This document shows positions 33,510-42,433 of a stretch of DNA of 64,000 bases, in pieces. The stretch comes from Caldovatus sediminis (lineage in GTDB: Bacteria > Pseudomonadota > Alphaproteobacteria > Acetobacterales > Acetobacteraceae): positions 186,001-250,000 of the forward strand of contig NZ_BMKS01000006.1 in NCBI RefSeq assembly GCF_014644455.1, in the 5' to 3' direction. The position numbers and the translations under genes are program-made. The stretch's first letter is position 1. Every line of letters starts with the position of its first letter. The notes beneath the pieces are model-generated. The model had not been told where the DNA came from and ran no database searches. It saw only the letters and a list, made by a program, of their open reading frames with translations.

Positions 33510-34961
33510 TCAGACGCCGCCGGCAGGGGGCGGCCACTCGGCCTTCGGCATCTCCGCCATCGCGCCGAAATCCGGCTCGACGGTCGCCCCCAGCCCCGGC
33601 GTGTCGAGCGAATCGAGCGCCAGCATCCCCTCGCGGATGGCGAGCCGCGGCCCGCGCGGCGTGTCGGCGTAGAGGTCCGGGTGCGCTTCCAGGAACCGCA
33701 CCGCCTCCGCCTTCGGCCGGCCGGCGAAGCCGTCCACGAAGTGGTGCCCGTTGCGCTCCACATGCGCCAGGCCGAGCAGCGCCACCAGCGCCAGGTCCTG
33801 CTGCACGCACACCCCGGCGAGCGTCGTCAGGTCCTCCGCCGACAGGAAGTAGCGGCCGCCGCCCTCGGCCGCGTTCCACGCCCGGCAGCGCGCGAGGTTG
33901 ACCAGCGACCGCCACACCCCCTTGCACGCCTTGCTCGACACGCCGGCATAGCCCAGCGCCCTGGCGCGGACGAAGGCGTCCAGATCGCCGTCGCTCTCGT
34001 CGATGATCACCGGCCGCGCCGCGGCGAGCGCCGCCATGCTCCTCTCCAGCGCCTGTGCGCGCTTCACCGGCTGCTCGATGAACAGGATCGAATCGCGCAG
34101 CCGGTCGAGCCGCCGCTCCGCCTCCATGGCGCGCCACAGCGCGAGCGCGCCCTCCGCGTCGGCGTACTGCTCGTTGCCGTCGAGCGTCGCGTGGTAGCCG
34201 CCGGGCAGGCGGTCGAGCACCGCGGCGATGCGCGCAAGCCGCTCCACGTCGGCCGCCGCGTCGCCGCCGACCTTCAGCTTGAAGTAGCGGTGGCGGTAGG
34301 CGGCGACCACCTCCTCCAGCGTCTCCGGCAGGCCGTCGCCGACGCGCTCCGCCTGGTCGGCGGCGGTGATCGGGTCCACGAGGCCGACCGTGTGCCGCGC
34401 ATGCACCCGCCGCAGCGGCGCGAGGCCCGCGAGCAGCGCGGCGAAGTCGAAGCCGGCGAGGTCGGGGATGACGGGGTGCGGCGCCATGCCGCCGAGGTTG
34501 GCGCGCATCCCGGCCCAGAAGCCCGCGCCGTGCAGCTTGAGCAGCGCATCGAGCGCGGCGCGGTCCACCAGCGCGCGGCCGTAGCTCGCCACCAGCGGGT
34601 TCAGCCCCTCGCGCGCGCAGGCGGCGACCTGGTCGGCGTAGGCGTCGGCGAAGTGCCCGAAGGCGGTGTTGGCGCCGGCGGCGAGCGAGGCCTCGCCCGC
34701 GATCTCCAGCGCGCGGCGGAGCTGGTGCTCGTTCTGCGCGTCGGTCCACCGCGGGTCCTTGTCGAACCACTTGGCGGCGAGCGTCTCCGCCGCCACGCCC
34801 CAGCCCTCGCGCCCGTCCTCGGTGCGGATGCGCGCGCGCACCACCGCCTGGCGGCCGTGCGTGACGGTGACGACGCCGAAGCGGAAGGGCAGGCGCAGGC
34901 GGAACGGCCATTCGCGCCGCTCGATCGCGAGGACGCGGAAGCGTGGCGCTGCGGCGGTCAT
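33510..34961 (-). CDS. Enolase-superfamily dehydratase/racemase
   Basis: A 483-residue member of the enolase superfamily (mandelate racemase-like C-terminal barrel). It shows KLKVGGD (KxK motif, first catalytic base), TLDGNEQY (metal ligand Asp), FIEQPV (metal ligand Glu), IDESDGD (third ligand) and SSKACKG (opposite catalytic lysine). It is longer than mandelate racemase (about 360-400), with inserted segments in the capping domain. It probably dehydrates a sugar acid or similar hydroxy acid. The start ATG at 34961 has AGGAGGAG upstream and overlaps the stop of the upstream isomerase gene (ATGA). Confidence 0.87.
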   Translation of the reverse strand: MTAAAPRFRVLAIERREWPFRLRLPFRFGVVTVTHGRQAVVRARIRTEDGREGWGVAAETLAAKWFDKDPRWTDAQNEHQLRRALEIAGEASLAAGANTAFGHFADAYADQVAACAREGLNPLVASYGRALVDRAALDALLKLHGAGFWAGMRANLGGMAPHPVIPDLAGFDFAALLAGLAPLRRVHARHTVGLVDPITAADQAERVGDGLPETLEEVVAAYRHRYFKLKVGGDAAADVERLARIAAVLDRLPGGYHATLDGNEQYADAEGALALWRAMEAERRLDRLRDSILFIEQPVKRAQALERSMAALAAARPVIIDESDGDLDAFVRARALGYAGVSSKACKGVWRSLVNLARCRAWNAAEGGGRYFLSAEDLTTLAGVCVQQDLALVALLGLAHVERNGHHFVDGFAGRPKAEAVRFLEAHPDLYADTPRGPRLAIREGMLALDSLDTPGLGATVEPDFGAMAEMPKAEWPPPAGGV

Positions 34962-35782
34962 GGGCGGCTCTCCTCCTGCAACCCGCGCAGGTAGCCGATG
35001 GCGCGCGCGGCGCAGGTCGGCCCGTCCGGCAGGTACTCGAACGGCTCCACCGCGCAGTCGCCGGCGTAGCCGGCGCGGCGCAGCGCGGCGAGGACCGGGC
35101 CGAAGCGGTCGGCGCCCTGGCCCGGGGCGCGGCGGTTGCGGTCGTTCAGGTGCACATGCGCGATCAGGCCGGTCGGCACCCAGCGTTCGAGCAGCGCGGC
35201 GGCCGGCTCCGCCTCGCCGTTGCCGGCGGCGCAGAGGTCGAGCATGGTGCGCAGGCCCGGCACGCCGAGGCGCCGCACCACCTCCGCCGCCTCGGCGACG
35301 GTCGTCACCCAGTTCGTCTCGCGCCGCGCCAGCGGTTCGAGGCAATAGGTCAGGCCCGCGCGCGCGGCCCACTCGCCGGCGCGGGCCATCGCCTCCTCGG
35401 CCCGCGCCGCATCGCCCGGCCCCTCCGCGCGCCGCTGCGCCGGCGAACCGTGCACCAGCAGCCGCGCGCCGAGGTCGGCGGCGAGCCCGATCAGCCGCTC
35501 GATCACCTCCAGCGTGCGCGCGCGCACCGCCGGATCGCCGCTGGTGATCGAGAGCCCCGCCGGCGCCACCAGCAGCCAGTGCAGCGAGGTGATCGGGATG
35601 CCTGCCTCCGCCGCCGCCCGCCGCACCTCGGCGCGCCGCCCGGCGGAGAGGCGGTGCGGCGCCTCGCGGTCGAGGGTGAAGGGCGCGATCTCGATGCCGT
35701 CGTAGCCGAGGGCGGCGGCGAGCGCGCATTGCCGCGCGAAGGGCAGATCCGCCACCACCTCGTTGCAGAGCGCGATGCGCAT
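34958..35782 (-). CDS. Sugar phosphate isomerase/epimerase
   Basis: A 274-residue xylose isomerase-like TIM barrel. It opens MRIALCNEVVADLPFARQCALAAALGYDGIEIAPF; metal-ligand segments are TYCLEPLARRETNWVTT, GLRTMLDLCAAGNGE, AHVHLNDRNRRAPGQG and CAVEPFEY. The APGQG loop is typical of hydroxypyruvate isomerase/tagatose-epimerase-like members. The start overlaps the upstream Gfo/Idh stop (TGATG) and its own stop overlaps the enolase-family start, so the three genes form one translationally coupled set. Confidence 0.9.
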   Translation of the reverse strand: MRIALCNEVVADLPFARQCALAAALGYDGIEIAPFTLDREAPHRLSAGRRAEVRRAAAEAGIPITSLHWLLVAPAGLSITSGDPAVRARTLEVIERLIGLAADLGARLLVHGSPAQRRAEGPGDAARAEEAMARAGEWAARAGLTYCLEPLARRETNWVTTVAEAAEVVRRLGVPGLRTMLDLCAAGNGEAEPAAALLERWVPTGLIAHVHLNDRNRRAPGQGADRFGPVLAALRRAGYAGDCAVEPFEYLPDGPTCAARAIGYLRGLQEESRP

Positions 35783-36816
35783 CACCCCGCCTCCTCCAGC
35801 GACACCATCCGGCCCTCTTGCGCGGAACGCCGCGCCGCGTCCAGCAGGCGCGCGGGCAGCACGGCGCCGGCGTGCAGGTCGGCCTCCGGCGTCCGGCGCA
35901 GCGCCACGCAGGCAAGGAAGCGCGACAATTCGGCCGCGACGACCCGCACCGGATCGGCCGCCGGGACGCCCACCGCCTCGCGCGGGCCGTGCTCCGGCAG
36001 CCAGGCGCCGTTCCCCGCGGGGCGGTGGCGACCGCGGCGGAGCACGAAGGTCTCCGCGGCGAAGTCGATCTCGGCGAGGGCGTCGCGGCCGGCCAGGATC
36101 ACCTCCTTGCGCGTCTCGGCGCCGGGCACGACCGCGTCCGGCCAGCGCCCGGGCAGCACGCAGCCGGCCTCGATGAACCCGATCGCGCCGCCGGCGAAGC
36201 GGAGCTGGATCAGCGCCAGGTCCTCGCGCCCGCGCCCGAGCGGGTCGGCGAGCTGCGCGAACACCCCCGTCACCCGCAGGCCGGCGAGCCAGGGCAGCAG
36301 GTCGGCGAAATGCACCGCGTCGTTCAGCAGCGCCCCCGAATCGCCGCGCGCTCGCTTCAGCCCGGAGAACCGCGCCGCGAGGCAGTGCAGCGGGCCGAAC
36401 AGGCCGCGCAGGACGAACCGGCGCAGCGCCCGCGCCTTCGGGTGGAAGCGGAAATACAGCCCGACCTGCGCCACGCGCCCGCGCTCGCGCGCCAGCGCCG
36501 CGAGGCGTTCCGCCTCGGCCGCGGTCTCCACCGCCGGCTTCTCCAGGAACAGGTCGCGGCCCGCGCGCAGCACCGCCTCGGCGAGCGCGGCGTGGGTCGG
36601 CACCGGCGTCGCGACGATCGCCGCGGCGCAGCGCGCCAGGCCCTCCTCGACGCTGGCGGCGAAGCGCAGGCCGGGGAACTCCGCCGCGGCGGCGGCGCGC
36701 ATCGCCGGATCGGGATCGTGGACGACGACCTCCCCGCCGCGCCCGAGCGTCGCGAGCGCGCGCAGATGCACCCGCCCGAAGGCGCCGCAGCCGAGGAGGA
36801 GCAGACCGTCCGCCAT
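35782..36816 (-). CDS. Gfo/Idh/MocA-family oxidoreductase
   Basis: A 344-residue dehydrogenase. GLLLLGCGAFGRVHLRAL is the NAD(P) loop, FLEKPAVET the EKP motif (near residue 95), and SGALLNDAVHFADLL supplies the Asp/His pair (near 165). It is the first gene of the minus-strand set and the second dehydrogenase of this family in the region; the two are not close copies. The 95-base gap to the divergent GNAT gene should hold the promoters of both. A sugar or polyol oxidation feeding the isomerase and dehydratase downstream is the likely role. Confidence 0.9.
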   Translation of the reverse strand: MADGLLLLGCGAFGRVHLRALATLGRGGEVVVHDPDPAMRAAAAAEFPGLRFAASVEEGLARCAAAIVATPVPTHAALAEAVLRAGRDLFLEKPAVETAAEAERLAALARERGRVAQVGLYFRFHPKARALRRFVLRGLFGPLHCLAARFSGLKRARGDSGALLNDAVHFADLLPWLAGLRVTGVFAQLADPLGRGREDLALIQLRFAGGAIGFIEAGCVLPGRWPDAVVPGAETRKEVILAGRDALAEIDFAAETFVLRRGRHRPAGNGAWLPEHGPREAVGVPAADPVRVVAAELSRFLACVALRRTPEADLHAGAVLPARLLDAARRSAQEGRMVSLEEAG

Positions 36817-36911
36817 CGCGGCGAGTGGAGGCGCCCTCGGCGGGCGCCGTCAAGGCGCGCCCCCCGCGGCCGCTTGACGCGCCGCCGCGCGCCGCCGAGC
36901 GTCGCGGCGCC

Positions 36912-37775
36912 ATGCACGGATTCCGCCCGCTCGAGCGCGCCGACCTGCCCCGCGCCGCCGCGCTCTCCGCCCTGATCGGCTGGAACCAGACCGCCGCCGA
37001 CTGGGCGCTGTTCCTGCGCCACGGCGCGGCGCGCGCGCTCGACGACGGCGATCCCGCGGCCCTCGCCGCCACCGCCGCGATCATCTCCTACGGCGCCGAG
37101 GTCGCCTGGATCGCGATGGTGCTGGTCCGCCCGGACCGGCGGCGCCAGGGGCTCGCCACCGCCCTGATGCGCTGGGCGGTGGAGTCGCTGCGCGGCGTGC
37201 CCTGCGTCGGGCTCGACGCCACCCCGGCGGGGCGCGAGGTCTATCGCCGCCTCGGCTTCCGCGACGCCTGGGGCTTCCGCCGCTGGGCCCTGCCGGAGGC
37301 GCTGCCCGCGGAACCCGGCGTCCCGCTCCGCCCGCTGCGGGAGGCCGACTGGCCGGCGCTCTGCGCCCTCGACGCCGCGGCCTTCGGCGCGCCGCGCGAG
37401 GCCCTGCTGCGCGATTTCGCGGCGCGGATGCCGCGTGCGGCGTGGGTCGCGGTGGACGCCGCCGACGCGCCGCGCGGCTTCGTCCTGGCGCGCGACGGGC
37501 TGCGTTCGCCGCAGCTCGGCCCGCTCATCGCGCCCGACGAGGCCACGGCGCGCGCGCTGATGGCCGCGGCGCTGGCGGCGCTGCCGCCCCCCGCGGCGCC
37601 CGGCGCGGCGCGCGCGGTGGCGGACCTGCGCGACGCCGCCGCCGGCGTCGCCGCCTGGTGCGCCGCGCACGGCGCGGTCGCGCAGCGGCCCTTCACCCGC
37701 ATGGTGCTCGACGCGGCCGCGCCGCCCGGCGATCCCGCGCCGCTGGTCGCCGTCGCCGGGCCGGAATTCGGCTGA
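36912..37775 (+). CDS. GNAT-family N-acetyltransferase with two acyltransferase units
   Basis: A 287-residue protein. The N-terminal GNAT unit has the acetyl-CoA loop VRPDRRRQGLATALMRWA (near residue 80) and YRRLGFRDAWGF. The C-terminal unit (from about residue 145, PLRPLREADWPALCALD) matches the YitH/HolE-type C-terminal acetyltransferase domain and includes FVLARDG...GPLIAPDEATARALM. Substrate unknown. It sits between the sugar-type operon and the TTT transporter; the ATG at 36912 is not preceded by a good ribosome binding site. Confidence 0.87.
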   Translation: MHGFRPLERADLPRAAALSALIGWNQTAADWALFLRHGAARALDDGDPAALAATAAIISYGAEVAWIAMVLVRPDRRRQGLATALMRWAVESLRGVPCVGLDATPAGREVYRRLGFRDAWGFRRWALPEALPAEPGVPLRPLREADWPALCALDAAAFGAPREALLRDFAARMPRAAWVAVDAADAPRGFVLARDGLRSPQLGPLIAPDEATARALMAAALAALPPPAAPGAARAVADLRDAAAGVAAWCAAHGAVAQRPFTRMVLDAAAPPGDPAPLVAVAGPEFG

Positions 37776-37877
37776 CTCCTGCGCCTTGACGCCCGCGCGC
37801 GGGGCGCCGCACCATCCGCGCCGCCAGCGGGTCGCCCGCCCGCCGACCGCGACAACGGGCCTTCGAGGGAGGCGAAG

Positions 37878-38903
37878 ATGCAACGCAGGGAATTCCTCGC
37901 GGCGACCGCCGCCGCCGCGCTCGCCGGCACGGCGCCGGTGCGCGCCGGCGCGCAGCCGCTGCCGAACCTCCCCTGGCGGCCGGAACGGCCGGTGACGATC
38001 ATCGTCCCCTGGGCCGCCGGCGGCAGCACGGACCAGATGGCGCGCATCGTCGCCGCCGAGCTGGAGAACGCCATCGGCCAGCGCTTCGTGGTGGTGAACC
38101 AGCCCGGCGCCTCCGGCTCGATCGGCACCCGCAACGCGCTGGAGGCGCCGAGGGACGGCCTGACCTGGGCCGCCGGCGCGGCGGTGGACGTCGGCTGCTA
38201 CAAGGTGCTCGGCCTGCTCGATACCGAGCTCAAGGACTGGCACCTGTTCCTCGCCGTCGCCAACGTCAACATCGTCGTCGCCAACCCGAACAGCGGCTTC
38301 CGCGACTTCGGCCAGCTGCTGGAGGCGCTGAAGGCGCGCGGCCAGTCCATCGGCGTCTCCACCGCCGGCGTCTCCTCGGCCGGGCACAACTTCATGGAGG
38401 CGATCCGCGCCGCGACCGGCATCCAGTACCGCCACGCCACCTACGACGGCGGCGCGCCGGCCACCGTCGCCGCCGTCTCCGGCGAGGTGCCGGTCGGCGC
38501 CGTGCTGCTGGTCGAGGCGGCGGAGATGATCAAGGCGCGGCGCCTGATCCCCCTCGCCGTGCAGGCCGAGCAGCCGGTGACGCTCGCGGGCTACGGCGAG
38601 ATCCCCTCGATCCGCCGCTGGATCCCGGACATCCCGGCGCCGCTCAACTACTTCGGCATCTGGGTGCCGAAGGGGGTGCCGGAGCCGGTGGTGCAGACCA
38701 TGAGCCGGGTCTGGGAGGAGCGCATCGCCAACAGCCAGCGCCTCAAGGACTACGCGGCGCAGCGCGCGGCGCTGTTCACGCCGCTGCACGGCCAGCAGGC
38801 CTACGACGAGGCGTGGAAGATGGTGCGCCAGACCGCCTGGCTCTACTACGACGGCGGCAAGGCGCGGATCTCGCCGGACACGGTCGGAATCCAGCGGCTT
38901 TGA
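37878..38903 (+). CDS. tctC: Tripartite tricarboxylate transporter substrate-binding protein (TctC)
   Basis: A 341-residue periplasmic Bug-family protein. The signal peptide starts MQRREFLAATAAAALAG, an RREFL Tat-like motif. Family segments: RPVTIIVPWAAGGSTDQMAR, NQPGASGSIGTRNA and NYFGIWVPKGVPEPVV. GGGAGGCGAAG precedes the ATG. Its stop TGA overlaps a TTG start of tctB, and tctA follows, so this is the binding component of a complete TTT system. The neighbours suggest its ligand is a sugar acid or the organic acid feeding the adjacent catabolic genes. Confidence 0.93.
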   Translation: MQRREFLAATAAAALAGTAPVRAGAQPLPNLPWRPERPVTIIVPWAAGGSTDQMARIVAAELENAIGQRFVVVNQPGASGSIGTRNALEAPRDGLTWAAGAAVDVGCYKVLGLLDTELKDWHLFLAVANVNIVVANPNSGFRDFGQLLEALKARGQSIGVSTAGVSSAGHNFMEAIRAATGIQYRHATYDGGAPATVAAVSGEVPVGAVLLVEAAEMIKARRLIPLAVQAEQPVTLAGYGEIPSIRRWIPDIPAPLNYFGIWVPKGVPEPVVQTMSRVWEERIANSQRLKDYAAQRAALFTPLHGQQAYDEAWKMVRQTAWLYYDGGKARISPDTVGIQRL

Positions 38904-39457
38904 GCGAGCGCGGCGCGGCACCGCCGGAGGTCCACTCCCCCCTCGCCGGCGAGCGGGCGCCGGTCTCCCCGCGCGCCGACCTGGTCGCGGCGGCGGTGCT
39001 GCTCGCCTTCGGGCTCTCCGTCGTCGCCCTGGCGCTGAGGATGCCGACCTTCGTGGAGCAGTCGGGCACCGGCCTGACGGCGCCGGGCATCGTGCCGGGG
39101 TTCCACGGCACGGTGATCGCGCTGCTCGCGCTCGTGCTCGGCCTGCGCGCGGTGCGGCGCGGCGCGCTGCGCGACGGGGGCGGGGCGGCGGGCGCCGGGG
39201 CGCCGCGGCGCGAGGACGCGCTGCGGCTGGGCTTCGCCGCCGCGCTCGGAACGCTCTACGCGGGGTTCCTGATCGGCCGGCTGCCCTTCTGGCTCGCCAC
39301 GGCGCTGTTCGTCTTCGCCTTCACCGCGGGGTTCGAGTGGCGGCACGGCGCGGCCGGACGGCCACGCCGGCTGCTCGAGGCCGCCGCCATTGCGCTCGGC
39401 ACCGGGTGGGTGGTGCAGTTCGTCTTCGAGGAGCTGTTCCTCGTGCGCCTGCCGTGA
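38900..39457 (+). CDS. tctB: Tripartite tricarboxylate transporter small permease (TctB)
   Basis: A 185-residue protein with four predicted membrane helices (VAAAVLLAFGLSVVALAL; VIALLALVLGL; LGFAAALGTLYAGFLIG; FWLATALFVFAFTAGF; the last, LGTGWVVQFVFEELFL, may be re-entrant) and the family length. No ATG or GTG exists near the N-terminus; the TTG at 38900, overlapping the tctC stop as TTGA, is the only start that keeps the first helix intact and avoids a long overlap. The nearest upstream alternative, an ATG at 38813, would place 29 codons inside tctC. Confidence 0.82.
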   Translation: MSERGAAPPEVHSPLAGERAPVSPRADLVAAAVLLAFGLSVVALALRMPTFVEQSGTGLTAPGIVPGFHGTVIALLALVLGLRAVRRGALRDGGGAAGAGAPRREDALRLGFAAALGTLYAGFLIGRLPFWLATALFVFAFTAGFEWRHGAAGRPRRLLEAAAIALGTGWVVQFVFEELFLVRLP

Positions 39458-39466
39458 TCGCCGACG

Positions 39467-40993
39467 ATGCTTGACGCGCTCGGCATGCTCGGCGCGGGCT
39501 TCGCCCATGTGCTGCAGGGAGGCGCGGCCGTCCATGCGCTCTGGGCGACGCTGGTCGGCATCCTGGTCGGCGCTCTGCCCGGGCTGACCGCGACGATGGG
39601 CGTGGCGCTGCTCACCACGCTCACCTTCTCGATGGACTCCTCCGTCGCGCTGCTGGTCCTGGTCTGCGTCTATGTCGGCGCGATCTATGGCGGGTCGCGC
39701 AGCGCGATCCTGCTCAACATCCCCGGCACCCCGGCTTCGGCGGCCTCGACGCTCGACGGCTACCCGCTGGCGCGGCAAGGGCTCGCGGGGCGGGCGATGG
39801 GCATCTCCACCGCGGGATCCTGGCTCGGCACGCTATTCGGCGCGCTCTGCCTCGCGCTGTTCGCGCCGGTGATCGGCGAGTACGCGCTGGAGTTCCAGTC
39901 CTACGAGATGTTCTGGGTGGCGATGTTCGGCATCGTCATCGCCGGCTCGCTCTCCGGCGGCGACCCGCTGAAGGGCTACATCGCGGGCTTCCTCGGCCTG
40001 TTCGTCGCGACCATCGGGCAGGAGGCGAACCACGCCTATCCGCGCTTCGCCTTCGGCAGCACCGACCTCGCCGGCGGGCTCGGCCTGCTGCCGGTGCTGG
40101 TCGGCGTGTTCGGCGTGGCCGAGGTGCTCTCCGCCATGCGCGGACCGGCGGTGAGGGCGGTGTCCTCGAAGATCGACTCGGTCGTCCCGCGCATCCGCGA
40201 CGTGCTGCGGTACTGGCGCACCATCCTGCGCTCCGGCGCGCTCGGCACCTTCGTCGGCGCGATGCCGGGCCTCGGCGAGGACATCGCCGCCTGGACCAGC
40301 TACGCCGCCGCCAGGCGCGCGAGCAGGGAGGCGGAGCAGTTCGGCAAGGGCAGCGTCGAGGGCCTGATGGCCGCCGAGACCGGCGAGAGCGCCTGCGTCC
40401 CCGGCGCGATCATCCCCGTCCTCACCCTCGCCGTGCCGGGCAGCGCGCCGGCGGCGGTGCTGATGGCGGCGATGATGATCCACGGGCTCAACCCGGGGCC
40501 GATGCTCGCGATCACCACGCCGGAGTTCATCTACCAGATCGTCGCGATGCTGATCCTCGCCGACATGGTGAAGCTGGTCTACGGCCTCGTGCTGGTGCGC
40601 CCGCTGCTCTGGGTGCTGCTGATCCCGCGCGAGCGGCTGATGCCGGTGGTGTTCGTGCTGTGCTGCGTCGGGGCCTTCGCCATCACCTCACGGCTGTTCG
40701 ACGTCTGGGTGATGCTCGGCGCCGGCCTGGTCGGGTTCGTGCTGCGCGAGCTGCGCTTCCCGATGGCGCCGCTGGTGCTCGGCATCGTGCTCGGCGACCT
40801 GCTGGACAAGAACCTGCTGCGTGGCCTGGTGCTCTCGGGCGGCGACGTCACGCCGTTCTTCACGCGGCCGATCAGCGCGGCGCTGGCGGCGCTGGTCGCC
40901 CTGATGTTCCTGATGAGCGTCCCGCCCGTGAACGCCTGGGTGACGCGGCGGATGCGGGAGGCGCTCGGCGCGCTGCGGCGCCGTCCGGTCTGA
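39467..40993 (+). CDS. tctA: Tripartite tricarboxylate transporter large permease (TctA)
   Basis: A 508-residue inner-membrane protein with about 12 helices. Signature segments: ALPGLTATMGVALLTTLTFSMD with the first conserved GLT-type loop, AIYGGSRSAILLNIPGTPASAASTLDGYPLA, and the second repeat GAMPGLGEDIAAWTSYAAARR with SACVPGAIIPVLTLAVPGSAPAAVLMAA. It imports the TctC-bound organic acid using the ion gradient. It starts 9 bases after tctB and ends the plus-strand transporter operon. Confidence 0.95.
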   Translation: MLDALGMLGAGFAHVLQGGAAVHALWATLVGILVGALPGLTATMGVALLTTLTFSMDSSVALLVLVCVYVGAIYGGSRSAILLNIPGTPASAASTLDGYPLARQGLAGRAMGISTAGSWLGTLFGALCLALFAPVIGEYALEFQSYEMFWVAMFGIVIAGSLSGGDPLKGYIAGFLGLFVATIGQEANHAYPRFAFGSTDLAGGLGLLPVLVGVFGVAEVLSAMRGPAVRAVSSKIDSVVPRIRDVLRYWRTILRSGALGTFVGAMPGLGEDIAAWTSYAAARRASREAEQFGKGSVEGLMAAETGESACVPGAIIPVLTLAVPGSAPAAVLMAAMMIHGLNPGPMLAITTPEFIYQIVAMLILADMVKLVYGLVLVRPLLWVLLIPRERLMPVVFVLCCVGAFAITSRLFDVWVMLGAGLVGFVLRELRFPMAPLVLGIVLGDLLDKNLLRGLVLSGGDVTPFFTRPISAALAALVALMFLMSVPPVNAWVTRRMREALGALRRRPV

Positions 40994-41281
40994 ACGCGGC
41001 GGCGCTCCGCCCGCCGCCTGCGCGCCCACCGTGCCGGCGGCGGGACGCGGGGCGAGGCCCCGCGCCGCGCGGTCGGGCGTGGCGATCCTGGCCTGACGAA
41101 GCCTTGGGCAGGAGGGGGCGACCCAGACCGCCGCACCCGGCGCGGAAGAGGCGGTCTCGGGGAAAGGGTCCGCCTCCCGCACGGCGGGGATTTGCGTCGC
41201 CACGGCCGGACGGGGAATCTGTCCCCCGGCAGGCGCCCGGCGCGGATGGGCGGACGGGGGTGCCCGGGAAGGAAGGAAGGT

Positions 41282-41367
41282 TGGTGCGGTCGAGAAGAGT
41301 CGAACTTCCACGGGGTTTCCCCCACCAGCACCTCAAGCTGGCGCGTCTACCATTCCGCCACGACCGC
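41282..41367 (-). tRNA. tRNA-Leu (GAG)
   Basis: On the minus strand: acceptor GCGGTCG pairs with CGACCGC, with the discriminator base and CCA encoded (41285-41282). The anticodon arm is CCAGC-TTGAGGT-GCTGG with anticodon GAG. A long variable arm of the class II type (GGTGGGGGAAACCCCGTG region) and the T-loop TTCGACTC are present. It reads CUU/CUC leucine codons. Confidence 0.95.
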
Positions 41368-41383
41368 TCGCGACAGGCCGGGG

Positions 41384-41412
41384 CATATAGCGGATGACGC
41401 CGCGGGCATCAA
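41384..41412 (-). promoter_or_regulatory. tRNA-Leu promoter, inside the lipB start
   Basis: On the minus strand: -35 TTGATG (41412-41407), 17-base spacer, -10 TATATG (41389-41384), giving a transcription start near 41377, about 10 bases before the tRNA 5' end. The -35 box and most of the spacer lie within the first codons of lipB on the other strand. Confidence 0.65.
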
Positions 41413-42083
41413 CGCGTCCGGTGCGGCCGGCTCCGCCGGGCCCGGAATGGGTCGTCGCCGCCGCCCCCGTGCCCTATCCGGAGGCCCTGGCGGCGATGGA
41501 GGCGCGGGTGGCCGCCATCCGCGCCGGAGAGGCGGGCGAGCGGATCTGGCTGCTCGAGCACCCGCCCACCTACACCGCCGGCACCTCCGCGCGGGCGGAG
41601 GACCTGCGGGACGCGACCCGGTTCCCGGTGTTCCGCGCCGGCCGCGGAGGCCAGTGGACCTACCACGGACCCGGGCAGCGCACCGCCTACGTCATGCTCG
41701 ATCTCGCACGGCCGCATGGCGGCGTGCCGGCGCGCGACCTGCGGGCCTACGTCCACGCGCTGGAGGAATGGCTGATCCGTGCGCTCGACCGCTTCAACAT
41801 CCGGGGCGAGCGGCGCGCGGGCCGGGTCGGCATCTGGGTTGCCGACCGCGCCTCCGCCGGCGGCGAGGCGAAGATCGCCGCGATCGGCGTGCGTATCACC
41901 CGCTGGGTCTCCTGGCACGGGGTGGCGTTGAACGTGGACCCGGACCTCTCCCATTTCGCCGGCATCGTGCCCTGCGGCATCGTCGGGCACGGCGTGACCA
42001 GCCTGTGGAAGCTGGGAGTCACGGCGACCATGGAGGAGGCCGACGCCGCGCTGATGGCGGCGTGGGGCGAGGTGTTCGGATAG
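41394..42083 (+). CDS. lipB: Octanoyl-(acyl carrier protein)-protein N-octanoyltransferase LipB
   Basis: A 229-residue lipoyl(octanoyl) transferase, which moves octanoyl from ACP to the lipoyl domains of dehydrogenase complexes. Seen: [37 protein letters not shown], the catalytic lysine near residue 160 ([10 protein letters not shown]) and the catalytic cysteine near residue 194 ([10 protein letters not shown]). Family length is usual. The start ATG at 41394 has no Shine-Dalgarno and overlaps the divergent tRNA promoter, so the mRNA may be nearly leaderless. Confidence 0.95.
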   Translation: MTPRASTRPVRPAPPGPEWVVAAAPVPYPEALAAMEARVAAIRAGEAGERIWLLEHPPTYTAGTSARAEDLRDATRFPVFRAGRGGQWTYHGPGQRTAYVMLDLARPHGGVPARDLRAYVHALEEWLIRALDRFNIRGERRAGRVGIWVADRASAGGEAKIAAIGVRITRWVSWHGVALNVDPDLSHFAGIVPCGIVGHGVTSLWKLGVTATMEEADAALMAAWGEVFG

Positions 42084-42433
42084 CGCGCTGCGGCCCGGAG
42101 TGCCGGCCCCCTCGTGGCAAGGGCGACCCGAACCGCGCCGGGCTTGCCGGCGGCCGTTCGGGGTGGATTGCACCGCCAGGGCGGCGCCTCCCGGTCGTCA
42201 GGTCGCGCCTCGACAGCGGGCGGCATGCTGCGGATCGGCTCGGGCGGCGGCTGTTGCGCCGCTCCGCCCATTCCAGGGGTGACGCGCCCGGCCGGTGCGT
42301 CGCCGGCCCTGCCGACCGCTGGCCCGATCCCGGTCTTGGCCAGGCGCTGGTGCGGCGGATCGAGGCGTCCCGGACGCCGCAGCCGGCTGCGGTCCCTGGC
42401 GGCCTGCGCCGGCCGTGGCCGGAGGCAAGCGCG
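42084..42433. other. Intergenic stretch between convergent lipB and TadG-like gene
   Basis: About 350 bases without a supported gene; open frames here give Arg/Pro-rich low-complexity translations. It presumably carries the ends of both convergent transcripts, but no clear terminator hairpin stands out. Confidence 0.35.

Noticed and set aside
41030-41290. GGAAGGAAGG-type short tandem pattern before the tRNA
   Set aside because: Only a few imperfect units, no array; not a CRISPR or phase-variable tract. No CRISPR array is visible anywhere in the window.
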